NCBI GenBank assembly: GCA_946477805.1
Contig: CAMKZP010000196.1
Location: 1-7,017 of the forward strand
DNA length: 7,017 bases
From: an uncultured Enterobacter sp.
Lineage (GTDB): Bacteria > Pseudomonadota > Gammaproteobacteria > Enterobacterales > Enterobacteriaceae
Reading direction: 5' to 3'
In this document: positions 1 to 5,852 of the stretch, in pieces
Layout: every line of letters starts with the position of its first letter
Position numbering within the stretch: position 1 is the stretch's first letter
Position numbers and translations under genes: made by a program
Notes under the pieces: model-generated
What the model was told of the DNA's origin: nothing
What the model saw: the letters and a program-made list of their open reading frames with translations, nothing else
Database searches by the model: none

Positions 1-48
1 TCTACACTCGACTAGTCGTCGGCAGCGTCAGATGTGTATAAGAGACAG
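1..48 (+). other. Illumina/Nextera adapter left in the assembly (not genomic)
   Basis: Positions 1-7 (TCTACAC) match the 3' end of the Illumina P5 sequence. Positions 8-15 (TCGACTAG) are an 8-base i5 index, which I recall as Nextera XT S513. Positions 16-29 (TCGTCGGCAGCGTC) are the Nextera read-1 adapter. Positions 30-48 (AGATGTGTATAAGAGACAG) are the 19-base Tn5 mosaic end. The four blocks are contiguous and in library order, which cannot occur by chance. Genomic sequence begins at base 49. This is not a natural Tn5 insertion: there is no transposase and only the synthetic end is present. Confidence 0.98.
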
Positions 49-111
49 AGCCTGGGCTGCGTGGTGATTATTATTGCCGCCAACATCGTCGGCCTCGGCA
101 TGGCGAACTGA
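49..111 (+). CDS. rhaT: L-rhamnose/H+ symporter RhaT, C-terminal fragment
   Basis: Only the last 20 codons and the TGA stop (109-111) are present; the rest lies beyond the contig edge at the adapter junction. The residues are hydrophobic (CVVIIIAANIV) and end in GLGMAN, fitting the final transmembrane helix and tail of RhaT, an inner-membrane proton symporter that imports L-rhamnose. The identity rests on this short tail, which I recall as similar to the E. coli RhaT C-terminus, and on synteny: in E. coli rhaT lies beside rhaR and converges on it, as here. The stop codon directly abuts the rhaR stop on the other strand. The gene is cut by the library fragment end, so nothing suggests a biological truncation. 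Confidence 0.85.
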   Translation, partial: SLGCVVIIIAANIVGLGMAN

Positions 112-960
112 TCACGCCGCCTTTCGACTGCGATGACGCCACTGAACCGGCGTCATCCCCACCTCGCGGTTAAACACCACCGAAAAGTAGTTACTGTCCT
201 CAAAGCCGCAGCGCATCGACACTTCACTCACCATCAGCTCCGTATGCTGCAGCAGATACTGGGCGTGGCAAATGCGCAGCTGGCGCAGGTAATGGTTCAC
301 CGTCATCCCCGTCTGGGTGCGGAACTGCTGGCGCAGCGCGCGCTCGCTACACTGCTCCGCCTCGCAGAATTTCTCCAGCACGAAGCTTTTGTTCAGGCTG
401 CCCGCAAGCGTGGTGATGAGCTTATCCAGCAGCGCTTCCTGAGCGGTAGCGGAGGGGTTATCGGTGGCGTAACGATGGCGTTGCAGCGTCATCACCAGCT
501 GGGCGAAAAGCAGCTCCGCCATCGGGTGAGCGACGGGATCGCTCTTCTGGCTCTCCTGCTCCAGCAAAGAGATCACCTGCCGCACCTGGGCCATACCGTT
601 GCTGCTTAAGCGCCAGTGCGGCGTTCCCGTCGCATTCAAAAAACCCGGAATGTTCGCGGCCCAGTCGACGTTGAGCTTCAGCCTGTCCGGACAGTAGATG
701 ACGTTCTGCAGCACCAGATCGTTCACCGAGGCGTAGGAGTGTTTATCTTCCGCGCGGATGTAGAACAGATCGCCGCGGGTGATGCGGTAGGGCCGGTCAT
801 TGAGAACGTGCAGGCCGTTGCCGCGCCATACCAGCACCAGCTCGCAAAACTCGTGGGTATGCTCGGCAAAGACGTTTTGCGGGTAGCGGTCGGCCACCGC
901 CACGGCCTGACCCGCGGAGGCAAAAAAATCATCTTTGCGAAGGATTAACTGTGCAGCCAC
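112..960 (-). CDS. rhaR: RhaR, AraC-family activator of the rhaSR operon
   Basis: The 282-residue protein matches the length of E. coli RhaR. It has an N-terminal cupin-type sensing domain (about residues 20-105, with HTHEFCELVLVWRGNGLHVLND at its core positions 34-55) and a C-terminal AraC domain with two helix-turn-helix units (about 178-276), including CSERALRQQF and CGFEDSNYFSVVF. In E. coli, rhamnose-bound RhaR activates transcription of rhaSR. The start is GTG at 958-960, preceded by AGAGG (968-972, minus strand) at 7-base spacing. An in-frame TAA at 991-993 rules out the 312-residue form sometimes annotated in E. coli. The gene lies 73 bp after rhaS and probably shares its transcript. 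Residue 246 is Glu, where E. coli RhaR has the Asp reported to contact sigma70 (D276 in 312-residue numbering). Confidence 0.96.
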   Translation of the reverse strand: MAAQLILRKDDFFASAGQAVAVADRYPQNVFAEHTHEFCELVLVWRGNGLHVLNDRPYRITRGDLFYIRAEDKHSYASVNDLVLQNVIYCPDRLKLNVDWAANIPGFLNATGTPHWRLSSNGMAQVRQVISLLEQESQKSDPVAHPMAELLFAQLVMTLQRHRYATDNPSATAQEALLDKLITTLAGSLNKSFVLEKFCEAEQCSERALRQQFRTQTGMTVNHYLRQLRICHAQYLLQHTELMVSEVSMRCGFEDSNYFSVVFNREVGMTPVQWRHRSRKAA

Positions 961-967
961 ACCACGA

Positions 968-972
968 CCTCT
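968..972 (-). promoter_or_regulatory. Ribosome binding site of rhaR
   Basis: On the minus strand AGAGG sits 7 bases before a GTG codon at 958-960. No ATG or TTG lies in frame between this site and the upstream in-frame stop at 991-993, so this site decides the GTG start. The 73-bp rhaS-rhaR spacer (961-1033) shows nothing else: no clear promoter and no terminator. Confidence 0.7.
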
Positions 973-1033
973 ACGGCAAATAACCGAACATTATTAGCCT
1001 GTTTGCGCCATAAAAACGGTGACTGCCCTCGCG

Positions 1034-1870
1034 TTACTGAAGCAACGCGTCTTTACCCTGGCGTATTTCGCGCGGTGACCAGCTAAACTCCCGGCGAAAA
1101 AGCGTCGAAAAGTGGTTACTGTCGCCGAATCCGCAGCGATAGGCGATATCCGTGACGCTTTCGTCAGTATGGCGCAACAGGTGACGCGCTTTGATTAACC
1201 GCAGACGGTTAAGATAGCGCTGCGGCGTGAGGCCGGTCTGCTGTTTGAGCTGGCGATGCAGGGTGCGCAGCGAGAGCGAAAAATTATCCGCCAGCGTTTC
1301 CCAGCAGATATCTTCGGCGAAATGCTCCTCCAGCCAGGCCACCAGCTGGTTCAGCCGCGCGTCGTTATTATCCAGCCCCTCCACCAGGCTGCTGCGGCGC
1401 AGCAGTACCAGCAGCTGCATAAACAGCAGCTCGCGGGTGGCGACGGCGTGCGTCTCCTGCCCGTCTTCGCTCTGCTCCATCTGGCCCACCAGCTGCCGCA
1501 CCTGCTGCAGCGTAGACTGGTTCACCCGCCAGTGCGACGGGTAGTGCCCGTCCTTCTCCTGCGGCAGGAGCTGGTTTAGCCCCGAAAGGAACTGGAACGC
1601 GTCCGGCGAACGATAGAGCACGTTGGTCAGACACAGGTTGTCGGTATGTTCATACAGGTGCCTGTCGTGGTCGCGCACAAAGCACACCGTGCCGCCGCTA
1701 ATGGTGTAAGGCTGGCCGTTAAACACGTGGATCCCCGTGCCGTGCTCGACAATCACAATCTCATGGAAATCATGATGATGCTCCGGAAACGCGGCCTGAG
1801 GGAGCCGCGGCTCAATCGCGACGGGCGAACTTCCCGAAGGAAAAAAATCCACGCTGTGCAGTACGGTCAT
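1034..1870 (-). CDS. rhaS: RhaS, AraC-family activator of rhaBAD (and rhaT)
   Basis: The 278-residue protein is the same length as E. coli RhaS and begins MTVLHSVDFFPSG. The N-terminal domain (about 1-160) senses L-rhamnose and contains the cupin-like stretch HHHDFHEIVIVEHG (31-44). The C-terminal AraC domain (about 174-271) carries two helix-turn-helix motifs, LSLRTLHRQLKQQTG and ITDIAYRCGF-like VTDIAYRCGFGDSNHF. D241 and D250, reported sigma70 contacts in E. coli RhaS, are both conserved. In E. coli, RhaS with rhamnose activates rhaBAD and rhaT. The ATG at 1868-1870 is preceded by a G-rich GTGGGGG (1876-1882) at 5-base spacing. A TTG 5 codons upstream (1883-1885) would give 283 residues, but it has no good Shine-Dalgarno sequence and breaks length agreement with E. 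coli. The gene is divergent from rhaB and first in the rhaSR operon. Confidence 0.97.
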   Translation of the reverse strand: MTVLHSVDFFPSGSSPVAIEPRLPQAAFPEHHHDFHEIVIVEHGTGIHVFNGQPYTISGGTVCFVRDHDRHLYEHTDNLCLTNVLYRSPDAFQFLSGLNQLLPQEKDGHYPSHWRVNQSTLQQVRQLVGQMEQSEDGQETHAVATRELLFMQLLVLLRRSSLVEGLDNNDARLNQLVAWLEEHFAEDICWETLADNFSLSLRTLHRQLKQQTGLTPQRYLNRLRLIKARHLLRHTDESVTDIAYRCGFGDSNHFSTLFRREFSWSPREIRQGKDALLQ

Positions 1871-1902
1871 AACGGCCCCCACCAATGAGAAATGTTCTCA
1901 AA

Positions 1903-1931
1903 ATAGTAATTAAGGCCCGTCACGCTCACCT
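1903..1931 (-). promoter_or_regulatory. rhaSR promoter (-10 and weak -35)
   Basis: Read on the minus strand, TACTAT (1903-1908) is a candidate -10. Seventeen bases upstream is AGGTGA (1926-1931) in the -35 position, a poor match to TTGACA, as expected for an activator-dependent promoter. The implied start near 1896 lies about 26 bases before the rhaS ATG, close to the leader length known in E. coli. The call is supported by the CRP-like site, which falls at the -111.5 spacing reported for E. coli rhaSR. The start site is predicted, not measured. Confidence 0.6.
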
Positions 1932-1978
1932 TAAATTTTCGGCAGCAAACCTCGCAAAAGCTGTCCATTTTTCAAGAA
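1928..1978 (-). promoter_or_regulatory. Candidate RhaR operator upstream of rhaSR
   Basis: E. coli RhaR binds two 17-bp inverted half-sites separated by 17 bp, covering -32 to -82 of rhaSR. With the start near 1896, that span maps here to 1928-1944 and 1962-1978. Read towards each other, the half-sites are TGCCGAAAATTTAAGGT (minus strand, from 1944) and TGTCCATTTTTCAAGAA (plus strand, from 1962). They share TG-C-A----TT-AAG at 9 of 17 positions. They also resemble the rhaBAD half-sites, which have a GYC-like 5' part and end in AAG(G). Boundaries are uncertain by 1-2 bases; the position is inferred from E. coli geometry. Confidence 0.5.
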
Positions 1979-1999
1979 ACAGGCGGAAAGATCGGGAAA

Positions 2000-2015
2000 T
2001 GCGGCAAGCGTCACA
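2000..2015 (-). promoter_or_regulatory. Candidate CRP site for rhaSR
   Basis: On the minus strand this reads TGTGA-CGCTTG-CCGCA. The first half is the perfect CRP half-site and the second matches TCACA at 3 of 5 positions. The centre at 2007.5 is -111.5 from the predicted rhaSR start, the position reported for the E. coli rhaSR CRP site. Confidence 0.5.
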
Positions 2016-2045
2016 CTGCCTGAAAACCCCGTCATGACTGGAAAC

Positions 2046-2061
2046 TGTGAACTCCCTCACG
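2046..2061 (+). promoter_or_regulatory. CRP site for rhaBAD
   Basis: The sequence TGTGA-ACTCCC-TCACG matches the CRP core TGTGA-N6-TCACA at 9 of 10 positions. Its centre (2053.5) lies -92.5 from the predicted rhaB start at 2146, exactly the placement known for E. coli rhaBAD, immediately upstream of the distal RhaS half-site. It implies catabolite control of the catabolic operon by cAMP-CRP. Confidence 0.8.
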
Positions 2062-2064
2062 TTC

Positions 2065-2114
2065 ACCTTTGCTTTCTTGCCAGCGCGGGATTTGGGCTGT
2101 CAGTGGCGAGAAGG
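2065..2114 (+). promoter_or_regulatory. RhaS operator of rhaBAD (two 17-bp half-sites)
   Basis: The half-sites are 2065-2081 (ACCTTTGCTTTCTTGCC) and 2098-2114 (TGTCAGTGGCGAGAAGG), separated by 16 bp. Both resemble the E. coli rhaBAD sites as I recall them (ATCTTTCCCTGGTTGCC and TGTCAGTAACGAGAAGG). They form an imperfect inverted repeat. Relative to the predicted start at 2146 they cover -81 to -32, the span reported for E. coli RhaS, so the proximal half-site overlaps the -35 hexamer. Confidence 0.78.
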
Positions 2115-2140
2115 TGACTTTTTCTTCCCTTTCCTACACT
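2112..2140 (+). promoter_or_regulatory. rhaBAD promoter (-10 and weak -35)
   Basis: TACACT (2135-2140) fits a -10 and aligns with TAGACT at the same place in the E. coli rhaBAD promoter. Seventeen bases upstream is AGGTGA (2112-2117), a poor -35 partly covered by the proximal RhaS half-site. The predicted start is near 2146, giving a leader of about 26 bases. An alternative -35 reading is GTGACT (2114-2119) with 15-base spacing. Either way the promoter should depend on RhaS. Confidence 0.65.
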
Positions 2141-2171
2141 CGTCGCTAATGACTTAAGAAAGGACCCGACC

Positions 2172-3641
2172 ATGACTTTTCGCCATTGTGTGGCCGTCGA
2201 TTTAGGCGCATCCAGCGGCCGCGTAATGCTCGCCACCTGGGACTGTACCTCACGCACGCTTTCGCTTCGCGAAATGCACCGTTTCGCCAACTGCCTGCAA
2301 AAGCAGGACGGTTTTGAGACCTGGGATATTGACGCTCTGGAAGCGGAGATCCGCACCGGTTTACATAACGTCTGTAACGACGGCATTCGCATCGACAGCA
2401 TCGGCATTGATACCTGGGGCGTGGACTACGTGCTGCTGGACGCTAACGGCGAGCGCGTCGGCCTGCCCGTCTCCTACCGCGATAGCCGCACCGACGGACT
2501 GATGGCGCACGCCATCGCCCAGCTTGGTAAGGACACCATCTACGGGCGCAGCGGCATTCAGTTTCTGCCGTTCAACACGCTGTACCAGCTGCGCGCCCTG
2601 GTCGAGCAGCAGCCGGAGCTGGTCGCGAACGTGGCCCACGCGCTGCTGATCCCGGACTACCTAAGCTATCGCCTGACCGGGAATCTGAACTGGGAATACA
2701 CCAACGCCACCACCACCCAGCTGGTGAACATCAATACCGACAGCTGGGACGACGGCCTGCTGGCCTGGACGGGCGCTTCGCCTTCCTGGTTCGGCACGCC
2801 GACCCATCCCGGCAACGTGATCGGTCAGTGGATTTGCCCGCAGGGGAATGAAATTCCCGTCGTCGCCGTCGCCAGCCACGACACCGCCAGCGCGGTCATC
2901 GCCTCGCCGCTTGCCGGTAAAGACGCGGCCTACCTCTCCTCCGGCACCTGGTCGCTGATGGGATTTGAGAGCCAAACGCCGTACACCAGCGATGCGGCGA
3001 TGGCGGCGAACATCACTAACGAAGGGGGCGCCGAAGGCCGCTACCGCGTGCTGAAAAACATCATGGGCCTGTGGCTGCTCCAGCGGGTGCTGAAAGAGCA
3101 GGGCATCACAGACCTGCCCGCGCTTATCGCCGAAACCGAAAAGCTGGCGGCCTGCACCTTCCTGATCAACCCGAACGACGACCGCTTTATCAACCCGGCG
3201 CACATGAGCGCCGAAATCCAGGCCGCCTGCGTCGAGGCCGGGCAGCCGGTGCCGTCCAGCCCGGCGGAACTGGCGCGCTGCATTTTTGACAGCCTCGCCC
3301 TGCTGTACGCCGACATCCTCAGCGAGCTGGCGAGCCTTCGCGGTAAACCGTTCAGCCAGCTGCACGTCGTGGGCGGCGGCTGCCAGAACCGGCTGCTGAA
3401 CCAGCTGTGCGCGGACGCCTGCGGCATCACCGTGGTGGCGGGCCCCGTGGAGGCCTCCACGCTCGGCAACATCGGCATTCAGTTGATGACCCTGGACGAA
3501 CTGTCCAACGTTGACGATTTCCGCTCGGTGGTCACGGCCAACACCCGCCTGACGACCTTCACACCCAATCCCTGCCATGAGATTGCCCGCTACCGGGCGC
3601 AGTCTCAGCAAAAACGACTGACTAAGGAGCTTTGCGCATGA
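2172..3641 (+). CDS. rhaB: L-rhamnulokinase RhaB
   Basis: RhaB phosphorylates L-rhamnulose with ATP to L-rhamnulose-1-phosphate in the cytoplasm, the second step of the pathway. The 489 residues equal the E. coli length. It is an FGGY-type sugar kinase of the actin/hexokinase fold. Domain 1 opens with the phosphate-binding motif VAVDLGASSGRVML (7-20) and has IDTWGVDYVLLD (79-90). The second domain contains YLSSGTWSLMG (254-264) and the nucleotide-site glycines VVGGGCQN (399-406). The proposed catalytic base D237 is present in VASHDTASAV (233-242). The ATG at 2172 has AAGGA 7 bases upstream. It is the first gene of rhaBAD, under the RhaS/CRP promoter. Its TGA overlaps the rhaA ATG. No anomalies were seen. 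Confidence 0.98.
   Translation: MTFRHCVAVDLGASSGRVMLATWDCTSRTLSLREMHRFANCLQKQDGFETWDIDALEAEIRTGLHNVCNDGIRIDSIGIDTWGVDYVLLDANGERVGLPVSYRDSRTDGLMAHAIAQLGKDTIYGRSGIQFLPFNTLYQLRALVEQQPELVANVAHALLIPDYLSYRLTGNLNWEYTNATTTQLVNINTDSWDDGLLAWTGASPSWFGTPTHPGNVIGQWICPQGNEIPVVAVASHDTASAVIASPLAGKDAAYLSSGTWSLMGFESQTPYTSDAAMAANITNEGGAEGRYRVLKNIMGLWLLQRVLKEQGITDLPALIAETEKLAACTFLINPNDDRFINPAHMSAEIQAACVEAGQPVPSSPAELARCIFDSLALLYADILSELASLRGKPFSQLHVVGGGCQNRLLNQLCADACGITVVAGPVEASTLGNIGIQLMTLDELSNVDDFRSVVTANTRLTTFTPNPCHEIARYRAQSQQKRLTKELCA
3623..3629 (+). promoter_or_regulatory. Ribosome binding site of rhaA inside the end of rhaB
   Basis: TAAGGAG lies within the last rhaB codons, 8 bases before the rhaA ATG at 3638. 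The ATGA overlap (3638-3641) joins rhaA start and rhaB stop, so the two genes are probably translationally coupled. This strong site fixes ATG 3638 as the start over the in-frame TTG at 3632, which would add only two residues. Confidence 0.8.
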
Positions 3642-4897
3642 CCACTCAATTAGAACAAGCCTGGGACCTGGCAAAACAGCGTTTCGCCGCCGTCGGCGTG
3701 GATGTCGAAGAGGCCCTGCGCCAGCTCGACCGCCTGCCCGTCTCCATGCACTGCTGGCAGGGCGATGACGTCGCCGGTTTCGAGAACCCGGGCGGTTCCC
3801 TGACGGGTGGTATTCAGGCCACGGGTAACTATCCGGGCAAAGCGCGTAATGCGACCGAACTGCGCGCCGACCTGGAGCTGGCTCTGAGCCTGATCCCGGG
3901 GCCAAAACGCCTGAACCTGCACGCGATTTATCTCGAATCCGACGAGCCGGTGGCGCGAAACGAGATCAAACCGGAACACTTTAAGCACTGGGTGGAGTGG
4001 GCGAAAGCCAACAGGCTGGGGCTGGACTTTAACCCCTCCTGCTTCTCGCATCCGCTGAGCGCGGACGGCTTTACCCTTGCGCACGCGGACGACGACATCC
4101 GCCAGTTCTGGATCGACCACGTGAAGGCCAGCCGCCGCGTCTCTGCCTGGTTCGGCGAGCAGCTCGGCACGCCGTCGGTGATGAACATCTGGATCCCGGA
4201 CGGCATGAAGGACATCACCGTCGACCGTCTGGCCCCGCGCCAGCGCCTGCTTGCCGCGCTGGATGAGGCCATCAGCGAAAAGCTGGATCCGGCGCACCAC
4301 ATCGACGCCGTAGAGAGCAAGCTGTTCGGCATTGGCGCCGAGAGCTACACCGTCGGCTCGAACGAGTTCTACATGGGTTACGCCACCAGCCGCCAGACCG
4401 CGCTGTGCCTGGACGCCGGCCACTTCCACCCAACGGAGGTGATCTCCGACAAAATCTCCGCCGCCATGCTCTACGTGCCGCGCCTGCTGCTGCACGTCAG
4501 CCGCCCGGTGCGCTGGGACAGCGACCACGTGGTCCTGCTGGATGACGAAACCCAGGCGATTGCCAGCGAAATCATCCGCCACGACCTGTTCGACCGTGTG
4601 CACATCGGCCTCGATTTCTTCGACGCCTCCATCAACCGCATCGCGGCGTGGGTTATCGGCACCCGCAACATGAAGAAAGCCCTGCTGCGCGCGCTGCTGG
4701 AGCCCGTTGCCGCGCTGAAGCAGCTGGAAGAAAACGGCGACTACACCGCGCGTCTGGCGCTGCTGGAAGAGCAAAAATCCCTGCCGTGGCAGGCGGTGTG
4801 GGAGATGTACTGCCAGCGTCACGACGCCCCGGCGGGCAGCCAGTGGCTGGACAACGTGCGGGCGTATGAAAAGGACGTGCTGAGCAAGCGCGGGTAA
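3638..4897 (+). CDS. rhaA: L-rhamnose isomerase RhaA
   Basis: RhaA interconverts L-rhamnose and L-rhamnulose, the first catabolic step, in the cytoplasm. The 419 residues equal the E. coli enzyme, a metal-dependent TIM-barrel isomerase. The manganese ligands known from the family are conserved: H262 in DAGHFHPTE and D294/D296 in RWDSDHVV. E234, D267-region and H270-region signatures of the barrel (GIGAESYTVGSNEFY, residues 231-245) are intact, as is the strongly conserved FNPSCFSHPLSADGF (131-145). The start overlaps the rhaB stop by four bases, with TAAGGAG 8 bases upstream. A large palindromic repeat follows 4 bp after the stop. There is no frameshift or truncation. Confidence 0.98.
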   Translation: MTTQLEQAWDLAKQRFAAVGVDVEEALRQLDRLPVSMHCWQGDDVAGFENPGGSLTGGIQATGNYPGKARNATELRADLELALSLIPGPKRLNLHAIYLESDEPVARNEIKPEHFKHWVEWAKANRLGLDFNPSCFSHPLSADGFTLAHADDDIRQFWIDHVKASRRVSAWFGEQLGTPSVMNIWIPDGMKDITVDRLAPRQRLLAALDEAISEKLDPAHHIDAVESKLFGIGAESYTVGSNEFYMGYATSRQTALCLDAGHFHPTEVISDKISAAMLYVPRLLLHVSRPVRWDSDHVVLLDDETQAIASEIIRHDLFDRVHIGLDFFDASINRIAAWVIGTRNMKKALLRALLEPVAALKQLEENGDYTARLALLEEQKSLPWQAVWEMYCQRHDAPAGSQWLDNVRAYEKDVLSKRG

Positions 4898-4901
4898 CGG
4901 C

Positions 4902-4979
4902 CCCCTCACCCTAACCCTCTCCCACAGGGAGAGGGAACTTTTACCCCCTCTCCCTGTGGGAGAGGGCCGGGGTGAGGGG
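4902..4979. repeat. REP-like GC-rich palindromic repeat between rhaA and rhaD
   Basis: Two 34-base arms (4902-4935 and 4946-4979) are inverted copies differing at only three positions (TAA at 4912-4914 against CGG in the complementary arm), around a 10-base AT-rich loop. Each arm is itself a small palindrome, CCCTCTCCC-N3-GGGAGAGGG. From recollection, repeats of this type are scattered in many copies between genes in Enterobacter, Citrobacter and relatives; a genome search would confirm this. In the rhaBAD mRNA it would form a very stable stem, which could protect the rhaBA message and lower rhaD expression. It has no U tract and is not a clear terminator. Confidence 0.88.
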
Positions 4980-5013
4980 AAACCTTCACCGCGATAACTG
5001 GAAAACGAAGACT

Positions 5014-5844
5014 ATGCAGACCATCACCCAATCCTGGTTCGTCCAGGGCATGATCAAAGCCACCACCGACGCCTGGCTGAAAGGCTGGGACGAACGCAAC
5101 GGCGGCAACCTGACGCTGCGCCTGGACGACGCGGATATCGAGCCCTTCGCGGCCGATTTCCACCAGAAGCCGCGCTATATCGCGCTGAGCCAGCCGATGC
5201 CGCTGCTCGCCAACACGCCGTTTATCGTCACCGGCTCCGGCAAATTCTTCCGCAACGTCCAGCTCGACCCGCAGGCCAACCTCGGCGTGGTCAAAGTGGA
5301 CAGCGACGGCGCGGGCTACCACATTCTGTGGGGGCTGACGGACGAGGCGGTGCCAACGTCTGAGCTGCCGGCGCACTTCCTCTCCCACTGCGAGCGCATC
5401 AAGGCGACCAGCGGCAAGGACCGCGTGATCATGCACTGCCACGCCACCAACCTGATTGCCCTCACCTTCGTGCTGAAAAACGACACGGATTTCATCACCC
5501 GCCAGCTGTGGGAAGGCAGCACCGAGTGCCTGGTGGTGTTCCCGGACGGCGTCGGCATTCTGCCGTGGATGGTGCCGGGTACCGACGAGATCGGCCAGGC
5601 AACCGCCAAAGATATGCAAAAGCACTCGCTGGTGCTGTGGCCGTTCCACGGCGTGTTTGGCAGCGGCCCGACGCTGGATGAAACCTTCGGCCTGATCGAC
5701 ACCGCCGAGAAATCAGCGGAGGTGCTGGTGAAGGTCTATTCCATGGGCGGCATGAAGCAGACCATCACCCGGGAGGAGCTGATCGCCCTGGGCAAACGCT
5801 TTGGCGTCACCCCGATGCAGTCCGCGTTAGATCTGTACCCATAA
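5014..5844 (+). CDS. rhaD: L-rhamnulose-1-phosphate aldolase RhaD
   Basis: RhaD cleaves L-rhamnulose-1-phosphate into dihydroxyacetone phosphate and L-lactaldehyde, the last pathway step. It is a zinc-dependent class II aldolase of the RhaD/FucA family. The zinc ligands H141, H143 (MHCHATN) and H212 (PFHGVFGSG), the catalytic E117 (SELPAHF) and E171 (STECLV) are all in place, as is the ERNGGNLT phosphate-site segment (27-34). At 276 residues it is two longer than E. coli RhaD, differing at the C-terminus (ends LDLYP). I chose ATG 5014 because it gives the family N-terminus MQxITQSWFVQG. A GTG at 4972 would add 14 residues encoded by the palindromic repeat and is not credible. The ribosome binding site is weak (GGAAAACGAAG, 5001-5010), so translation may be modest. 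Confidence 0.97.
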   Translation: MQTITQSWFVQGMIKATTDAWLKGWDERNGGNLTLRLDDADIEPFAADFHQKPRYIALSQPMPLLANTPFIVTGSGKFFRNVQLDPQANLGVVKVDSDGAGYHILWGLTDEAVPTSELPAHFLSHCERIKATSGKDRVIMHCHATNLIALTFVLKNDTDFITRQLWEGSTECLVVFPDGVGILPWMVPGTDEIGQATAKDMQKHSLVLWPFHGVFGSGPTLDETFGLIDTAEKSAEVLVKVYSMGGMKQTITREELIALGKRFGVTPMQSALDLYP

Positions 5845-5852
5845 AAACATCG

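Larger units (their letters stand above)
1871..2171. promoter_or_regulatory. rhaS-rhaB divergent control region
   Basis: This 301-bp AT-richer spacer separates the divergent rhaSR and rhaBAD operons. From the rhaS side it holds the rhaSR promoter, RhaR operator, CRP site, a central stretch (2016-2045), the rhaBAD CRP site, RhaS operator and rhaBAD promoter. The centre contains the small palindrome GTCATGAC (2031-2038), to which I assign no function. The rhaB ribosome binding site AAGGA lies at 2160-2164, 7 bases before the ATG. I see no coding sequence here; an antisense reading frame entering from inside rhaB is not credible. Confidence 0.85.

Noticed and set aside
30..48. Tn5/IS50 transposon end
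   Set aside because: It is the mosaic-end part of a complete Nextera adapter with index and P5 tail, so it is synthetic.
1871..1885. TTG start giving a 283-residue RhaS
   Set aside because: It adds five residues absent from E. coli RhaS and has no convincing ribosome binding site. The ATG at 1868-1870 gives the family length.
2031..2038. Palindrome GTCATGAC as an extra operator
   Set aside because: Eight-base palindromes arise often by chance, and it does not resemble Rha or CRP sites.
2063..2407. Minus-strand frame crossing the rhaB start and the control region
   Set aside because: It covers the RhaS operator and promoter, shows no family resemblance and has no credible start context.
3632..3637. 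TTG start two codons before rhaA
   Set aside because: TAAGGAG is ideally spaced for ATG 3638, and E. coli RhaA begins MTTQLEQAW at that codon.
2661..4909. Two long minus-strand reading frames (2661-3905 and 3650-4909) of over 400 codons antisense to rhaB and rhaA
   Set aside because: They are shadows of GC-rich codon use in well-recognised enzymes. Their products are rich in Arg, Gly, Ala, Val and His with no domain pattern, and rhaB and rhaA are complete on the other strand.
4902..4979. CRISPR array or rho-independent terminator at the rhaA-rhaD palindrome
   Set aside because: There are only two inverted arms with no spaced direct repeats, and no U tract follows either strand's stem.
4972..5013. 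N-terminal extension of RhaD from GTG 4972
   Set aside because: The extra 14 residues come from the palindromic repeat and following spacer and have no counterpart in E. coli RhaD, which starts at the Met encoded at 5014.
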